This document shows positions 9,208 through 17,616 of a stretch of 64,000 nt of DNA, piece after piece. A program made the position numbers and the translations under genes. The notes under the pieces were generated by a model. It did no database searches. It saw nothing but the letters and a program-made list of their open reading frames with translations, and was not told where the DNA came from. The DNA comes from Hyphomicrobiales bacterium. GTDB taxonomy: Bacteria; Pseudomonadota; Alphaproteobacteria; Rhizobiales; Rhizobiaceae. The DNA lies in assembly GCA_900471485.1 (NCBI GenBank), contig UCEU01000011.1, forward strand, positions 1 through 64,000. The letters are read 5' to 3'. Positions within the stretch are counted from its first letter, which is position 1. Every line of letters begins with the position of its first letter.

Positions 9208-10530
9208 ATGGCAGATGCCCTTAAAATCGGCGTTGCGGGCTTGGGTACCGTTGGTGCTTCTCTCGTCCGCATCATTCAGCAGCGCAGCAACGAGCTTGCC
9301 GCTACATGCGGCCGGCCGATCCTGATTACCGGCGTTTCCGCCCGTGACAAGACCAAAGACCGCGGTATCGATGTCGGCGGCATCGAGTGGTTCGATACGC
9401 CCGAGGAACTGGCGACCAAGGGTGATATCGACGTCTTCGTCGAACTCGTTGGTGGCGCCGAAGGGCCGGCCAAGGTCGCCGTCCACGCAGCCCTCAACCG
9501 TGGTCTCCACGTGGTGACAGCCAACAAGGCGCTGCTTGCCTATCACGGCGTCGAGCTTGCCAAGATCGCCGAGGAGAAGGGCGCGCTGCTCAACTTTGAA
9601 GCGGCCGTCGCCGGCGGCATCCCCGTCATCAAGGCGCTGCGTGAATCGCTGACGGGCAACACGATCTCGCGCGTCTACGGCATCATGAACGGCACCTGCA
9701 ACTACATCCTGACCAAGATGGAGAAGGAAGGCCTGTCGTTCGCCGATTGCCTGAAGGAAGCCCAGCGCCTCGGCTACGCTGAAGCGGATCCCGCCTTCGA
9801 CATCGAGGGCAACGACACCGCCCACAAGCTCTCCATCCTGACGACGCTCGCCTTCGGCAACCAGATCGCCGTCGACGACATCTATCTCGAGGGCATCACC
9901 AACATCTCGATCGAGGATATCCATGCGGCCGCCGACCTCGGCTACCGCATCAAGCTGCTCGGCGTTGCCCAGCGCACCGATACCGGCATCGAGCAGCGCG
10001 TGCACCCGACCATGGTCCCTGTCGATAGCGTCATCGCCCAGGTGGATGGCGTCACCAACGCGGTGGCGATCGAATCCGACGTGCTTGGCGAACTCCTGAT
10101 GGTCGGCCCCGGCGCCGGCGGCAATGCCACGGCCTCGTCGGTGCTCGGCGACATCGCCGACATCGCAAAGAGCCGCCCGGGCGCCCAGCAGGTTCCGGTG
10201 CTCGGCCACCCGGCCAAGTCGCTCGAGCCCTACCGCAAGGCGCAGATCCAGAGCCACGAGGGCGGCTATTTCATTCGCCTGACGGTGCTCGACCGCACCG
10301 GCGTCTTCGCCAGCGTCGCCACCCGCATGGCCGAGAACCACATCTCGCTGGAATCCATCGTGCAACGCTCCAAGCAGCACCTCGCTCCGTCGCACCACCA
10401 GACGATCATCCTCGTCACTCACGCGACCACCGAGGAGTCGGTGCGCAAGGCGGTCGAGGCGATCAAGGTCGAAGGTTACCTGGTCGGAGAACCGCAGGTG
10501 ATCCGCATCGAGCGTCCGAAGGAGGACTGA
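9208..10530 (+). CDS. hom: Homoserine dehydrogenase
   Basis: 440 aa. It reduces aspartate semialdehyde to homoserine, the branch point to threonine and methionine. The N-terminal NAD(P)-binding domain starts KIGVAGLGTVGASLVRI. The catalytic/dimerisation domain contains GIMNGTCNYILTKM and AEADPAFDIEGNDTAHK. A C-terminal ACT domain (about 345-430, beginning YFIRLTVLDRTGVFASVA) is the probable site of threonine feedback. It is the monofunctional form without an aspartokinase domain. It likely shares a transcript with the upstream aminotransferase. Confidence 0.97.
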   Translation: MADALKIGVAGLGTVGASLVRIIQQRSNELAATCGRPILITGVSARDKTKDRGIDVGGIEWFDTPEELATKGDIDVFVELVGGAEGPAKVAVHAALNRGLHVVTANKALLAYHGVELAKIAEEKGALLNFEAAVAGGIPVIKALRESLTGNTISRVYGIMNGTCNYILTKMEKEGLSFADCLKEAQRLGYAEADPAFDIEGNDTAHKLSILTTLAFGNQIAVDDIYLEGITNISIEDIHAAADLGYRIKLLGVAQRTDTGIEQRVHPTMVPVDSVIAQVDGVTNAVAIESDVLGELLMVGPGAGGNATASSVLGDIADIAKSRPGAQQVPVLGHPAKSLEPYRKAQIQSHEGGYFIRLTVLDRTGVFASVATRMAENHISLESIVQRSKQHLAPSHHQTIILVTHATTEESVRKAVEAIKVEGYLVGEPQVIRIERPKED

Positions 10531-10556
10531 GCTTCGGTACGCGGCTACGCCTTGAA

Positions 10557-10578
10557 GACGCCGCGCAAACGCGGCGTC
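10557..10578 (+). terminator. Hairpin after hom
   Basis: GACGCCGCG-caaa-CGCGGCGTC is a 9-bp perfect stem 26 bases past the hom stop codon. No T-run follows, so it may be a weak or Rho-assisted terminator, or a 3'-end stabiliser, ahead of recJ. Confidence 0.4.
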
Positions 10579-10685
10579 ACCGCATGGTGATCTATTCTGT
10601 GGGCGGCGGGGCGCGGTTGCGCTCCGCCGTCTTTCGTTTGGCCTCCAGGCTCTGTAGAACGGCCTTGTAGTGGCAGCGGAGTGAC

Positions 10686-12491
10686 ATGATGGATATCCCG
10701 GCCGATCCGGTACAGCGCGCCTTTCTGGGTGTCGAGAAATCCGTTCTCGACAATCGCTGGATTTCGCGGTTGGACCAGGCCGGGCAGAACCGGGCGCTTG
10801 CCATGTCGCAGATGCACGGCCTTCCGGATCTGATCGCCCGCGTGCTTGCCGGCCGCGGCGTCACCGTCGACGAGGCGCTCGAGTTCCTCGACCCGACGCT
10901 GCGCTCGCTGATGCCCGATCCCTACAAACTGACCGATTGCGAAAAGGCCGCCAAGCGCATCGCCGACGCCATCAATACGCGCCAGCAGGTCGCGATCTTC
11001 GGCGATTACGACGTCGATGGTGCATCCTCCTCGGCGCTGATGTACCGCTTCCTCAGCCATTTCGGCGTGCAGTCGGAGATCTACATCCCTGACCGCGTCT
11101 TCGAAGGCTATGGCCCGAACCCTGCCGCCATCGACCAGCTGATCGACAACGGCGCCCGGCTGATCGTCACCGTCGACTGCGGCTCCACCAGCCACGACGC
11201 GCTGGCGGCCGCTGCAAAGCGTCATGTCGACGTCGTCGTCATCGATCACCACCAGGTGACACACGATCTGCCGGAGTGTCATGCGCTGGTCAATCCGAAC
11301 CGCGAGGACGATCTGTCGGGGCAGGGGCATCTCTGCGCCGCCGGCGTCGTCTTCCTCGTGCTGGTCGCGACGCTCCGGTTGCTGCGCGAGGCCGGCCATC
11401 CGAAGGCGCGCAGCATCGACCTCCTGCAATGGCTCGACATCGTGGCGCTCGCCACCGTTTGCGACGTGGTTCCGCTGAAGGGCCTGAACCGCGCCTATGT
11501 CGTCAAGGGCCTGATCGCCGCCCGCCATCAGGGCAATGCCGGTCTTTCGGCGCTGTTTCGCAAGGCGGGCCTCGCCGGACCGGTGACACCCTATCACTTC
11601 GGTTTCCTCATCGGCCCCCGCATTAACGCCGGCGGCCGCATCAGCGACGCCGCACTCGGTAGCCGGCTATTGACGCTTGACGACGCCGGTGAAGCGGAGG
11701 CCATCGCCGAGCGTCTCGACGAGCTCAACCGCGACCGCCAGGTGATGGAAGCCAACATGTTGCAGGAGGCAGAGGCCGAGGCCTACGCCGAATATGGCGA
11801 TGGCAGCGGCGCGTCCGTCATCGTCACCGCGCATGAGAAATGGCATCCTGGCATCGTCGGCCTGATCGCTGCCCGCCTGAAGGAGAAGTTCAAACGCCCG
11901 GCCTTCGCCATCGCCTTCGATCCCAACGGCAAGGGCACCGGCTCCGGCCGCTCGATCAACGGCTTCGACATGGGCAAGATGGTGCGCGCGGCGGTTGACG
12001 AAGGCCTGCTGGTCAAGGGCGGCGGCCACGCCATGGCGGCTGGCCTCACCGTCGAGCGTGAGAAGCTCGGCCGCCTGCGCGGCTTCTTCACCGAACGCGC
12101 GCAGAAGACGGTTGCGACGCTTGTGGCCAACGAGACGCTGAAGATCGACGGCGCCATCGGCGCCAGTGGTGCCACGCTCGACCTGATCGACCGCCTGGAG
12201 ACGGCGGGGCCCTATGGCTCCGGCCATTCTCAGCCGATCTTCGCCATCCCCGCCCATCGCATCCGCGACGTGCGCCTTGTCGGCGAAAAGCATGTGAAGG
12301 TCACGCTTGAAGCGATGGACGGCGCCCGCCTCGACGGCATCGCCTTCCGCGCCGCAGATTCCCAACTCGGAAATCTGCTCTTGAACTCACGCGGCGCCAA
12401 CGTCCACGTCGCCGGCTCGCTGGGCGACAACCACTACCAGGGCTCGCGCCGTGTGCAGCTGCGCGTCACGGACGCCGCGCCGGCCAAGTGA
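10686..12491 (+). CDS. recJ: Single-stranded-DNA-specific exonuclease RecJ
   Basis: 601 aa, typical for RecJ. It degrades ssDNA 5'-3' in recombination and mismatch repair. The DHH-family motifs are all present: IFGDYDVDGASSSAL (motif I), TVDCGSTSHDA (II), VVIDHHQVTHDLPE (III, DHH), DIVALATVCDVV (IV) and GPRINAGGRISDA. The DHHA1 domain has SGRSINGFDMG and KGGGHAMAAG. The C-terminal OB-fold-like segment follows from about residue 470. Two adjacent ATGs (10686, 10689) share a GCGGAG site; the first is used. Confidence 0.97.
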   Translation: MMDIPADPVQRAFLGVEKSVLDNRWISRLDQAGQNRALAMSQMHGLPDLIARVLAGRGVTVDEALEFLDPTLRSLMPDPYKLTDCEKAAKRIADAINTRQQVAIFGDYDVDGASSSALMYRFLSHFGVQSEIYIPDRVFEGYGPNPAAIDQLIDNGARLIVTVDCGSTSHDALAAAAKRHVDVVVIDHHQVTHDLPECHALVNPNREDDLSGQGHLCAAGVVFLVLVATLRLLREAGHPKARSIDLLQWLDIVALATVCDVVPLKGLNRAYVVKGLIAARHQGNAGLSALFRKAGLAGPVTPYHFGFLIGPRINAGGRISDAALGSRLLTLDDAGEAEAIAERLDELNRDRQVMEANMLQEAEAEAYAEYGDGSGASVIVTAHEKWHPGIVGLIAARLKEKFKRPAFAIAFDPNGKGTGSGRSINGFDMGKMVRAAVDEGLLVKGGGHAMAAGLTVEREKLGRLRGFFTERAQKTVATLVANETLKIDGAIGASGATLDLIDRLETAGPYGSGHSQPIFAIPAHRIRDVRLVGEKHVKVTLEAMDGARLDGIAFRAADSQLGNLLLNSRGANVHVAGSLGDNHYQGSRRVQLRVTDAAPAK

Positions 12492-12611
12492 CGGCGGCGC
12501 AATCGCTTTGCATACGCCAAGGCGAATTTGCGCATCGCTTGAGAAAAGCGCTGCATTGTACTGATTGTCTTTGAAATTAAACCATCCGATCTCGCTGAAA
12601 CGCGAGAGAAG

Positions 12612-12686
12612 TGGCACGCCCTAGGGGAGTCGAACCCCTCTTCCCAGAATGAAAATCTGGTGTCCTAACCGATAGACGAAGGGCGC
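12612..12686 (-). tRNA. tRNA-Glu (anticodon TTC)
   Basis: A 75-nt cloverleaf on the reverse strand. The acceptor GCGCCCT pairs with AGGGCGT, with a G-U first pair. The D arm is followed by the anticodon stem CCAGA/TCTGG around TTTTCAT, giving anticodon TTC. The T arm is GGGGTTCGACTCCCC. CCA is encoded at the 3' end (12612-12614). The 3' side lies 120 bases from the recJ stop, on the opposite strand. Confidence 0.97.
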
Positions 12687-12704
12687 TTCCTTCGTGGTGG
12701 CGCC

Positions 12705-12733
12705 CTTATAATCAGGCACCTGGATTCCCGCAA
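12705..12733 (-). promoter_or_regulatory. Sigma-70-type promoter of tRNA-Glu
   Basis: On the reverse strand TTGCGG (12728-12733) and TATAAG (12705-12710) are separated by 17 bases. The -10 box ends 18 bases before the tRNA 5' end. Confidence 0.7.
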
Positions 12734-13022
12734 GCGGCAAAACGCGAAAAAATGGCAATGGCGTCATTTTTTCTTCATCTGCGAGAATGCAGGTTGGGAT
12801 AACCTGGCTATAATATTGATATTTATAGCGTATTTTCAGTCCGTGTTTCGGGCGGACGTAGCGGGCGAGGCGGCCTTGCAGGGCTTGCATCGGCCGCCGG
12901 TTGGAATGGTGATCAATCGCGTCGATCTTCTTGCCGATGCCGGCCTGCGTCGGTCCACTCGCTGCGGTAAGTCCTTCCGACGCAACCGAAAATCATGGCC
13001 GGGCCTTGCCCAAATTGTCGCG

Positions 13023-13051
13023 TTGACAAGAAAATCGGCCGGACGGATAGT
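13023..13051 (+). promoter_or_regulatory. Sigma-70-type promoter of the two-repeat secreted protein
   Basis: TTGACA (13023-13028, perfect consensus) and GATAGT (13046-13051) are 17 bases apart. This gives a leader of roughly 30 bases before ATG 13087. Confidence 0.6.
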
Positions 13052-13086
13052 TCGACATGCCCCATCCGAGGCATTGGAGGAAGATC

Positions 13087-13521
13087 ATGATCAAGCATCT
13101 GACTATTCTTGCATCCGTTTCCCTGCTCGGCGCCCTTGCCTTCGCATCGCCATCCGCGGCGCTGTCGATGAAGGAGTGCAGCGCCAAGTACAAGTCGGCG
13201 CAGGCCGACGGCTCCGCCAAGGACATGAAGTGGAACGACTTCCGCAAGGCCCAATGCGGCGCCGATGCCACCGCCGAGCCCGATGTCACGCTGGCGACAG
13301 GCGAGGAACCGGAGAAGCCGACGACCAAGGCTCCATCGGGCGTCAAGTTCCCGACGGCCATCTCCACGAAATACAGCAGCGAAACACCCGGCAAGGGCCG
13401 CATGCACACCTGCGTCGACGCCTACCACCAGAACAAGGACGCCAACTCCCTCAACGGCCTGAAATGGATCCAGAAGGGCGGCGGCTTTTACAGCCTTTGC
13501 AATGCCAAGCTGAAGGGCTGA
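13087..13521 (+). CDS. Small secreted protein with two PsiF-like Cys repeats
   Basis: 144 aa. The Sec signal peptide MIKHLTILASVSLLGALAFA ends near residue 25. The mature chain has two related segments. One is residues 31-61, beginning MKECSAKYKSAQ and ending WNDFRKAQC. The other is about 107-141, beginning MHTCVDAYHQNK and ending GFYSLCNAK. Both follow M-x2-C ... KW ... C, which resembles the PsiF repeat. A Pro/Thr linker joins them. Each repeat has one internal cysteine pair. ATG 13087 follows GGAGGA. It has its own promoter and stands alone. Function is not known. Confidence 0.75.
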   Translation: MIKHLTILASVSLLGALAFASPSAALSMKECSAKYKSAQADGSAKDMKWNDFRKAQCGADATAEPDVTLATGEEPEKPTTKAPSGVKFPTAISTKYSSETPGKGRMHTCVDAYHQNKDANSLNGLKWIQKGGGFYSLCNAKLKG

Positions 13522-14295
13522 TTTCGGATTAGCTGAGCTCAGACGGGGCGGCAGCTGTCGTCCCGCCGGTCTTTGCCTAAAACGAGAGTGGGGAGCTGGT
13601 GCCATTTCGATGTGTCGCCGCCGGTGGCTCCGCTCTCCGACGTCATGCTCGGTCTTGTGCCGACCATCTGCCTGTCTATCCATTCGCTCGAGTTGAATGG
13701 ACACTTGGTGCCATGGCTCACCCGCTCCGCTTGACCCGCACCGTTGAACTCCGGGCGACGTGCTTAGATTCTCGGCACGTTGGCCGAGGATGACGCCGAG
13801 GGCGGGTGAGCGTCGGCATTTCAATGGGTTGCCGTGCTGTCACGCTCTCTTCCGTCATGCTCGGCCTCGTGCCGGGCATCTGCTGGTCTATCCTTTCGCT
13901 CGACGTGAATGGACACTTGGCACACAGCGGCCGCATCCCCGCCTTGGCTTCCCCCACTCCGCTTGAGCCGCACCGTTGAACTCCGGGCAACGTGCTTAGA
14001 TCCTCGGCACGTCGGCCGAGGATGACGCCGAGAGCGGGGGAGGCGCCGGTATTTCAATGGGTTGCCGTGGCCTGTCACGCTCTCTTCCGTCATGCTCGGC
14101 CTCGTGCCGAGCATCTGCTGGTCTATCCATTCGCTCGACGTGGATGGACACCTGGCACGCAGCGGCCGGATCCCGCGCCTTGGCTTCAGCCGCTCCGCTT
14201 ACCCCGCACCGTTGGACTCCGGGCAACGTGCTTAGATCCTCGGCACGTTGGCCGAGGATGACGCCGAGGGCGGGGGAGGCGCCGGCACCCACATA
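13522..14295. other. Gene-free region occupied by tandem repeats
   Basis: Nearly 800 bases between the secreted protein and the aapP terminator contain no credible gene. Open frames on both strands follow the repeat period and read as Arg/His/Thr-rich sequence. The content is the repeat array described separately. Confidence 0.7.
13603..14284. repeat. Tandem array, about three copies of a ~233-bp palindromic mosaic repeat
   Basis: Three head-to-tail copies start at 13603 (214 bp, most diverged), 13817 (233 bp) and 14050 (235 bp). Each begins near ATTTCAATGGGTTGCCGT and contains two hairpins. One is ATGCTCGG...CCGAGCAT. The other is CCTCGG-(8 nt)-CCGAGG, followed by ATGACGCCGAG. The last two copies are nearly identical. 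This architecture resembles the dispersed intergenic mosaic elements of rhizobia, but here the copies are tandem. No transposase or terminal target duplication is visible. Confidence 0.8.
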
Positions 14296-14326
14296 GAAAA
14301 ACCCGCCGCGGCATGGCCGGGCGGGT
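14296..14326 (-). terminator. Rho-independent terminator of the aap operon
   Basis: On the reverse strand ACCCGCC (14320-14326) and GGCGGGT (14301-14307) form a stem around CGGCCATGCCGC, followed by TTTTTCT. It lies 31 bases past the aapP stop. Confidence 0.8.
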
Positions 14327-14357
14327 CCTTGAAGCGTCGCGGCTCCAGCCGATCGTC

Positions 14358-15131
14358 CTAGTGCAGGATCTGGCTGAGGAACAGCTTGGTGCGCTCGTGC
14401 TGCGGATTGTCGAAGAATTCGGCCGGCGAGTTCTGTTCGACGATCTGGCCCTGGTCCATGAAGATCACGCGGTTGGCGACCTGGCGGGCGAAGCCCATTT
14501 CGTGGGTGACGCAGAGCATGGTCATGCCTTCTTCGGCAAGGCCGACCATGGTTTCCAGCACTTCCTTGATCATTTCGGGGTCGAGCGCCGAGGTCGGCTC
14601 GTCGAACAGCATGATCTTCGGGTTCATGCACAGCGAGCGGGCGATCGCCACGCGCTGCTGCTGGCCGCCGGAGAGCTGGCCCGGATACTTGTTGGCCTGC
14701 TCGGGGATCTTGACGCGCTTGAGGAAGTGCATGGCGATCTCTTCCGCCTGCTTCTTCGGCATCTTGCGCACCCAGATCGGCGCCAGCGTGCAGTTCTCGA
14801 GAATCGTCAGGTGCGGGAAGAGGTTAAAGTGCTGGAACACCATGCCGACTTCGCGGCGCACTTCGTCGATCTTCTTCAGGTCGTTGGTCAGTTCCACGCC
14901 GTCGACGATGATCTGCCCCTGCTGGTGCTCTTCCAGGCGGTTGATGCAGCGGATCATCGTCGACTTGCCGGAGCCCGACGGGCCGGCGATGACGATGCGC
15001 TCGCCGCGCATGACCTTCAGGTTGATGTCGCGCAGCACGTGGAAATCACCGTACCACTTGTTCATGCCGATGATCTCGATGGCAACATCCGTTGCCGACA
15101 CGGTCATCTTCTTGGGTTGGGCTTCAGCCAT
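14358..15131 (-). CDS. aapP: General L-amino-acid ABC transporter, ATP-binding protein
   Basis: 257 aa. This is the ATPase of the rhizobial broad-range amino-acid permease. The Walker A motif is GPSGSGKST, the signature [15 protein letters not shown], the Walker [16 protein letters not shown], and the switch His lies in [10 protein letters not shown]. It is last in the operon aapJ-aapQ-aapM-aapP, 18 bases after aapM. The family belongs to the polar amino-acid (PAAT) uptake group. It would power uptake, and also allow efflux exchange as described for Rhizobium leguminosarum Aap. Confidence 0.97.
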   Translation of the reverse strand: MAEAQPKKMTVSATDVAIEIIGMNKWYGDFHVLRDINLKVMRGERIVIAGPSGSGKSTMIRCINRLEEHQQGQIIVDGVELTNDLKKIDEVRREVGMVFQHFNLFPHLTILENCTLAPIWVRKMPKKQAEEIAMHFLKRVKIPEQANKYPGQLSGGQQQRVAIARSLCMNPKIMLFDEPTSALDPEMIKEVLETMVGLAEEGMTMLCVTHEMGFARQVANRVIFMDQGQIVEQNSPAEFFDNPQHERTKLFLSQILH

Positions 15132-15149
15132 GATTTTTCCCCTTAAGTC

Positions 15150-16301
15150 TTATCGTTTGTGGCCAGTGTCGAGGTGGCGTTCGATGAAGTTTGAATAGCG
15201 TGACATGCCGAAGCAGAAAAGCCAGAAAACGAAGCCGGCGAAGATCAGTCCGGTAAGCGGCGTCACGGCGCTTGCCCAGTTGGCGTCCGTGAAGTTGAAG
15301 CGGACGATGTTGAGCAGGTCGAACATGCCGATGATCGATACCAGCGAGGTGTCCTTGAAGGTGCCGATGAAGGTGTTGACGATGCTCGGGACGACCAGCT
15401 TGATCGCCTGCGGCAGCACAATCAGCCGGGTCTTCTGCCAGTAGCCGAGGCCAAGCGAATCCGCACCCTCGAACTGCCCCTTCGGGATCGCCTGCAGGCC
15501 GCCGCGAATGACTTCCGCCATGTAGGCCGAAGTGAAGATCGACACGCCGATCAGGGCGCGCAGCAGCTTGTCGATGGTCCAGCCTGTCGGCAGGAACAGC
15601 GGCAGCATGACGCTCGCCATGAACAGGACGGTGATCAGTGGAATGCCGCGGATGACTTCGATGAAGGCGACGCAGGCCATGCGGATGATCGGCATCTTCG
15701 AGCGCCGGCCGAGTGCCAGCAGGATGCCGAAGGGCAGCGAGACCGCGATGCTGACGAAGGACAGGATCAGCGTCACCATCAGTCCACCCCAGAGCGGCGT
15801 CTCGACGATCTCCAGCCCGAAGCCGCCATAGAGCAGCCAGAAGGCCAGGAGCGGCAGCACCAGGAACAGGAGAATGGCGTTCAGCCCCTTGTACGGCGCC
15901 TTCGGGATCAGCATTGGAACGAGCAGGGCGACGAAGAGAATGCCGACGATCGTCGGGCGCCAGCGTTCCATCAGCGGATAGCGCCCGAAGATGAACTGGT
16001 CGTATTTCGCCTGCACGAACGCCCAGCAGGCGCCGCTCCAGCCATCCGGCTGGATGCCGCCCTGAACGGTCGTGGCGCAGAAGGTACGGTCCGTACCCTG
16101 CCACACCGCCTGGATGAACAGCCAGTTGATCATGTGCGGCAGCACCCAGGCGAGGACGGCGAGCGCGGCGATCGTCAACAGCACGTCCTTTGGCGTTGCG
16201 AGCAGGTTCTTGCGGATCCAGGCGCCGATGCCCCTCTGGCCGGCGGGTGCCGGTTCGGGCGCGAGCATGGTGGTTCTGACGAAGGAGTTTGAACCTGACA
16301 T
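15150..16301 (-). CDS. aapM: General L-amino-acid ABC transporter, permease M
   Basis: 383 aa integral membrane protein. It is longer than typical PAAT permeases because of an N-terminal extension with extra spans and a periplasmic stretch (about 55-120), a hallmark of AapM/BztC. The binding-protein-dependent transport domain is C-terminal. Its EAA-like loop is [22 protein letters not shown], given here by position (about 265-287). It pairs with AapQ in the membrane. The start is 1 base after the aapQ stop codon, so translation is probably coupled. Confidence 0.96.
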   Translation of the reverse strand: MSGSNSFVRTTMLAPEPAPAGQRGIGAWIRKNLLATPKDVLLTIAALAVLAWVLPHMINWLFIQAVWQGTDRTFCATTVQGGIQPDGWSGACWAFVQAKYDQFIFGRYPLMERWRPTIVGILFVALLVPMLIPKAPYKGLNAILLFLVLPLLAFWLLYGGFGLEIVETPLWGGLMVTLILSFVSIAVSLPFGILLALGRRSKMPIIRMACVAFIEVIRGIPLITVLFMASVMLPLFLPTGWTIDKLLRALIGVSIFTSAYMAEVIRGGLQAIPKGQFEGADSLGLGYWQKTRLIVLPQAIKLVVPSIVNTFIGTFKDTSLVSIIGMFDLLNIVRFNFTDANWASAVTPLTGLIFAGFVFWLFCFGMSRYSNFIERHLDTGHKR

Positions 16302-16302
16302 C

Positions 16303-17505
16303 TTATCTCTCCACCAGGGCCATCTTGGCGTTGAACCAGTTCATGAACAGCGAGGTCAGGATGCTGAGCGTCAGGTAGGCGATCGCCCAGATGAGTACGA
16401 CCTCGACGGCCTGGCCCGTCTGGTTGAGGATCGTGCCGCCGACGGCGACGAGATCCGAGAAGCCGATGGCGATCGCCAGCGACGAGTTTTTCGTCAGGTT
16501 CAGATACTGGCTGGCGAGCGGCGGAATGATGATGCGCATCGCCTGCGGCACCACCACCAGGCGGGTGATGCTGGACGGATGCAGTCCGAGCGCGCCCGCT
16601 GCCTCCGACTGGCCCTTCGGCACCCCGCGAATGCCGCCGCGAACGATCTCGGCGATGAACGAGGCGGTGTAGAAGGACAGCGCCAGGAACAGCGACATGA
16701 ATTCCGGCCCGACGACCGAGCCGCCGGTGAGGTTGAACTTGCCGGCCACCGGCACGTCGAAGGACAGCGGCGTGCCCGATACCAGGAATACCAGCAGCGG
16801 TAGCCCGACGATCAGGGCGATCGACACCCAGATGGTGTGGAACGGCTTGCCGGTTGCCGCCTGTCGCTTGTGCGCCCAGCGCGCCATGAAAACCACGGCG
16901 ACGATTGCAATGACAAGAGCGGCGAGCACGGCGAGCATGCCGCCTTCGAAGACCGGGCGCGGGAAGGCGAGGCCGCGATTGTTCAGGAACATGCTGAACG
17001 GCAGGTGCAGGGATTCGCGCGGCTGCGGCAGCACGGCCAGAACGCCCTGATACCAGAAGAAGATGACCAGCAGCGGCGGAATGTTGCGGAACACCTCGAC
17101 ATAGACGGTGCACAGCTTGGCGATCAGCCAGTTGTGCGACAGACGCCCGATACCGACGATGAAGCCGATGATCGTCGCCGTGATGATGCCGGTGACGGCA
17201 ACGAGGATCGTGTTGAGGATGCCGACGATGAGCGCACGCCCATAGGTCGAATCACTGGAATAGCCGATCAGCGACTGGCCGATCTCGAAGCCGGCGCGTC
17301 CGCGAAGGAAGCCGAAGCCCGAGGCCGTGTTGCTGCGTGCGAGGTTCTGCGCCGTGTTATGCGCGATCCACCACACACCTGCCACCAGAACGATGAGGGT
17401 CAGTACCTGAAAGAAGATGCCCCGGTATTTCGGGTCGTACATCAGTGAACGGAAGCTCCCGCCGGAGCTTTGCAAAGGAGTCGTTCCCACAGCCTCTTGC
17501 GTCAT
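16303..17505 (-). CDS. aapQ: General L-amino-acid ABC transporter, permease Q
   Basis: 400 aa multi-span protein, homologous to BztB. The N-terminal extension crosses the membrane at about 30-50. The transport domain contains [22 protein letters not shown] sequence and the EAA loop [21 protein letters not shown] (about 285-305, described by position). It forms the translocation pore with AapM. The upstream gap to aapJ carries hairpins that may set the excess of binding protein over permease. The ribosome-binding site AGGGGAA is rather far from ATG 17505, about 12 bases. Confidence 0.96.
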   Translation of the reverse strand: MTQEAVGTTPLQSSGGSFRSLMYDPKYRGIFFQVLTLIVLVAGVWWIAHNTAQNLARSNTASGFGFLRGRAGFEIGQSLIGYSSDSTYGRALIVGILNTILVAVTGIITATIIGFIVGIGRLSHNWLIAKLCTVYVEVFRNIPPLLVIFFWYQGVLAVLPQPRESLHLPFSMFLNNRGLAFPRPVFEGGMLAVLAALVIAIVAVVFMARWAHKRQAATGKPFHTIWVSIALIVGLPLLVFLVSGTPLSFDVPVAGKFNLTGGSVVGPEFMSLFLALSFYTASFIAEIVRGGIRGVPKGQSEAAGALGLHPSSITRLVVVPQAMRIIIPPLASQYLNLTKNSSLAIAIGFSDLVAVGGTILNQTGQAVEVVLIWAIAYLTLSILTSLFMNWFNAKMALVER

Positions 17506-17526
17506 GCCGAGCCAATTCCCCTATGT

Positions 17527-17546
17527 GCCCTTGATGGGCTTTTTTT
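17527..17546 (+). terminator. Small opposite-strand terminator between aapJ and aapQ
   Basis: GCCC-ttgat-GGGC followed by seven T reads as an intrinsic terminator on the forward strand, antisense to the aap operon. The stem is only 4 bp. On the operon strand the same DNA gives an A-run upstream of the hairpin, so it would not terminate aap mRNA. Confidence 0.35.
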
Positions 17547-17568
17547 ATTTGGTGCTGTTTTTGCTGAA

Positions 17569-17594
17569 GGAAAGGCGACAATTGCCGCCTTTCC
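17569..17594 (-). other. Intercistronic hairpin after aapJ
   Basis: GGAAAGGCG (17569-17577) and CGCCTTTCC (17586-17594) form a 9-bp perfect stem with an 8-base loop, 22 bases past the aapJ stop. No T-run follows on the operon strand. Such hairpins commonly protect the 3' end of binding-protein mRNA and cause partial termination, which would fit high AapJ and lower AapQMP levels. Confidence 0.6.
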
Positions 17595-17616
17595 AACGCG
17601 TTATGCGATGTCGCGC

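Larger units (their letters stand above)
12687..13086. other. Gene-free gap between tRNA-Glu and the small secreted gene
   Basis: About 400 bases. It holds the tRNA promoter, an isolated hairpin GAAAAAATG (12746-12754)/CATTTTTTC (12765-12773) of bidirectional terminator form, and the promoter of the downstream gene. Open frames here are short, overlap the tRNA, or lack start signals. No other content is recognised. Confidence 0.5.

Noticed and set aside
12621..12890. Reverse open frame overlapping tRNA-Glu
   Set aside because: It would encode the tRNA sequence itself; coincidental.
13603..14284. CRISPR array
   Set aside because: The unit is ~233 bases, copies differ in length and divergence, there are no unique spacers and no cas genes.
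13539..14631. Several open frames within the tandem repeats
   Set aside because: They recur with the repeat period in different frames and lack ribosome-binding sites.
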